The notes under the pieces are model-generated. The model made no database searches. It had not been told where the DNA came from and saw only the letters and a list, made by a program, of their open reading frames with translations. A program made the translations under genes and the position numbers. From Tubulanus polymorphus (taxonomy: Eukaryota; Nemertea; Palaeonemertea; Tubulaniformes; Tubulanidae): a stretch of 64,000 nt of DNA. The first letter of the stretch is position 1. Each line of letters opens with the position of its first letter. The stretch is taken from NCBI RefSeq assembly GCF_964204645.1, contig NC_134035.1, positions 1,624,001-1,688,000 of the forward strand. The letters run 5' to 3'. Positions 63,471-64,000 of the stretch are shown here, one piece after another.

Positions 63471-64000
63471 ACGGGTGCATATTGAATCGATTTAGGATTA
63501 ATTTCGTTTTGGGAAAATGTACCCAGGGTCGTATATTTCATATAGGCAGCTATCAGGATCCAGTTTCACAGTTCTGGACCCAGTTCCACAGTTGTAAGTT
63601 AGAGCTAACTGAGTTCATTTTCAATGTTTTAACTACAATCAATTTTGAACTCAGATTTAGAGTTCAGGTTTAAAGCAAATTGAAATGAACTAATTTTAAC
63701 TCAAAGTAAACCAAAGATGAAACCGAGATCGAATGCTGATTTTCAGATGCAGCTCTCAATTCAGAATAATTCTTATCAAAATAATTTCTGATCTTTAGGA
63801 CTAATTTCACACCCCTTAACACTGGACAAAAATGAACTCAGCTAGCTCTACCACAACCTGGAAGCTTTGTTTATTTTCTACCCTTAGCTACGTATAAAGC
63901 TCGGGTCTAAAATCAAAACTTCACTTCAAAAACTTAGGCCTAGTTTACAAAAAATGGCCACCGGGCTGAAGAGGTAGGAGGGAGAGGGATCGCCGCCGAC

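Noticed and set aside
63950-64000. Possible GC-rich exon or promoter at the right edge (AAAATGGCCACCGGG)
   Set aside because: Only about 50 bp are visible, the frame after the ATG stops after seven codons, and nothing can be confirmed at the window edge.

Overview
The window is intron-rich, repeat-rich, AT-rich eukaryotic nuclear DNA, most likely from an invertebrate animal. Evidence is GT-AG introns, a 5'-truncated LINE, MITEs, tRNA-derived SINE pieces and several unrelated satellites. A lophotrochozoan (mollusc, annelid or nemertean) is my guess from the LINE and SINE flavour; no gene here settles it.

The main content is one minus-strand gene, about 24.5 kb from the ATG at 60020 to the TAG at 35560, which long-ORF searches miss because 34 of its 39 inferred coding exons are only 24-57 nt. 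Nearly every exon is a multiple of 3 and sits in phase 0 between a pyrimidine/AG acceptor and a GTAAGT-like donor, so exons can be skipped or included without a frameshift. Joined, they give 708 codons plus a stop: a low-complexity protein with Thr/Ala/Pro modules, several basic NLS-like modules and an acidic Pro-Glu tail. The architecture resembles micro-exon genes described in schistosomes, but there is no signal peptide. A five-exon cassette is tandemly triplicated (52.1-59.5 kb), and a LINE has inserted antisense into the middle copy. A rearranged, partly decayed copy of the 3' exons lies in opposite orientation at 28.8-30.8 kb.

Layout. 1-6.1 kb: segmental duplication with a G-rich minisatellite, a MITE-like element and, in one copy, a retroposed insertion. 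6.1-9.9 kb: AT-rich, degenerate repeats and a LINE tail. 9.9-21.5 kb: macrosatellite of about 2-kb units built from 29-bp and 72-bp arrays; three successive 29-bp arrays hold exactly 32, 41 and 50 copies. 21.5-28.2 kb: 207-bp duplications, a 28-bp satellite of about 37 copies, and 4 kb of a roughly 40-bp repeat. 28.8-35.4 kb: inverted pseudo-copy, polypurine tract, 160-bp repeat. 35.5-60 kb: the micro-exon gene. 60-64 kb: upstream DNA with dispersed repeats, a piggyBac-like MITE and a nested palindrome.

All exon calls come from reading splice signals, frame continuity and comparison of duplicated copies by eye; no transcript or database evidence was available.
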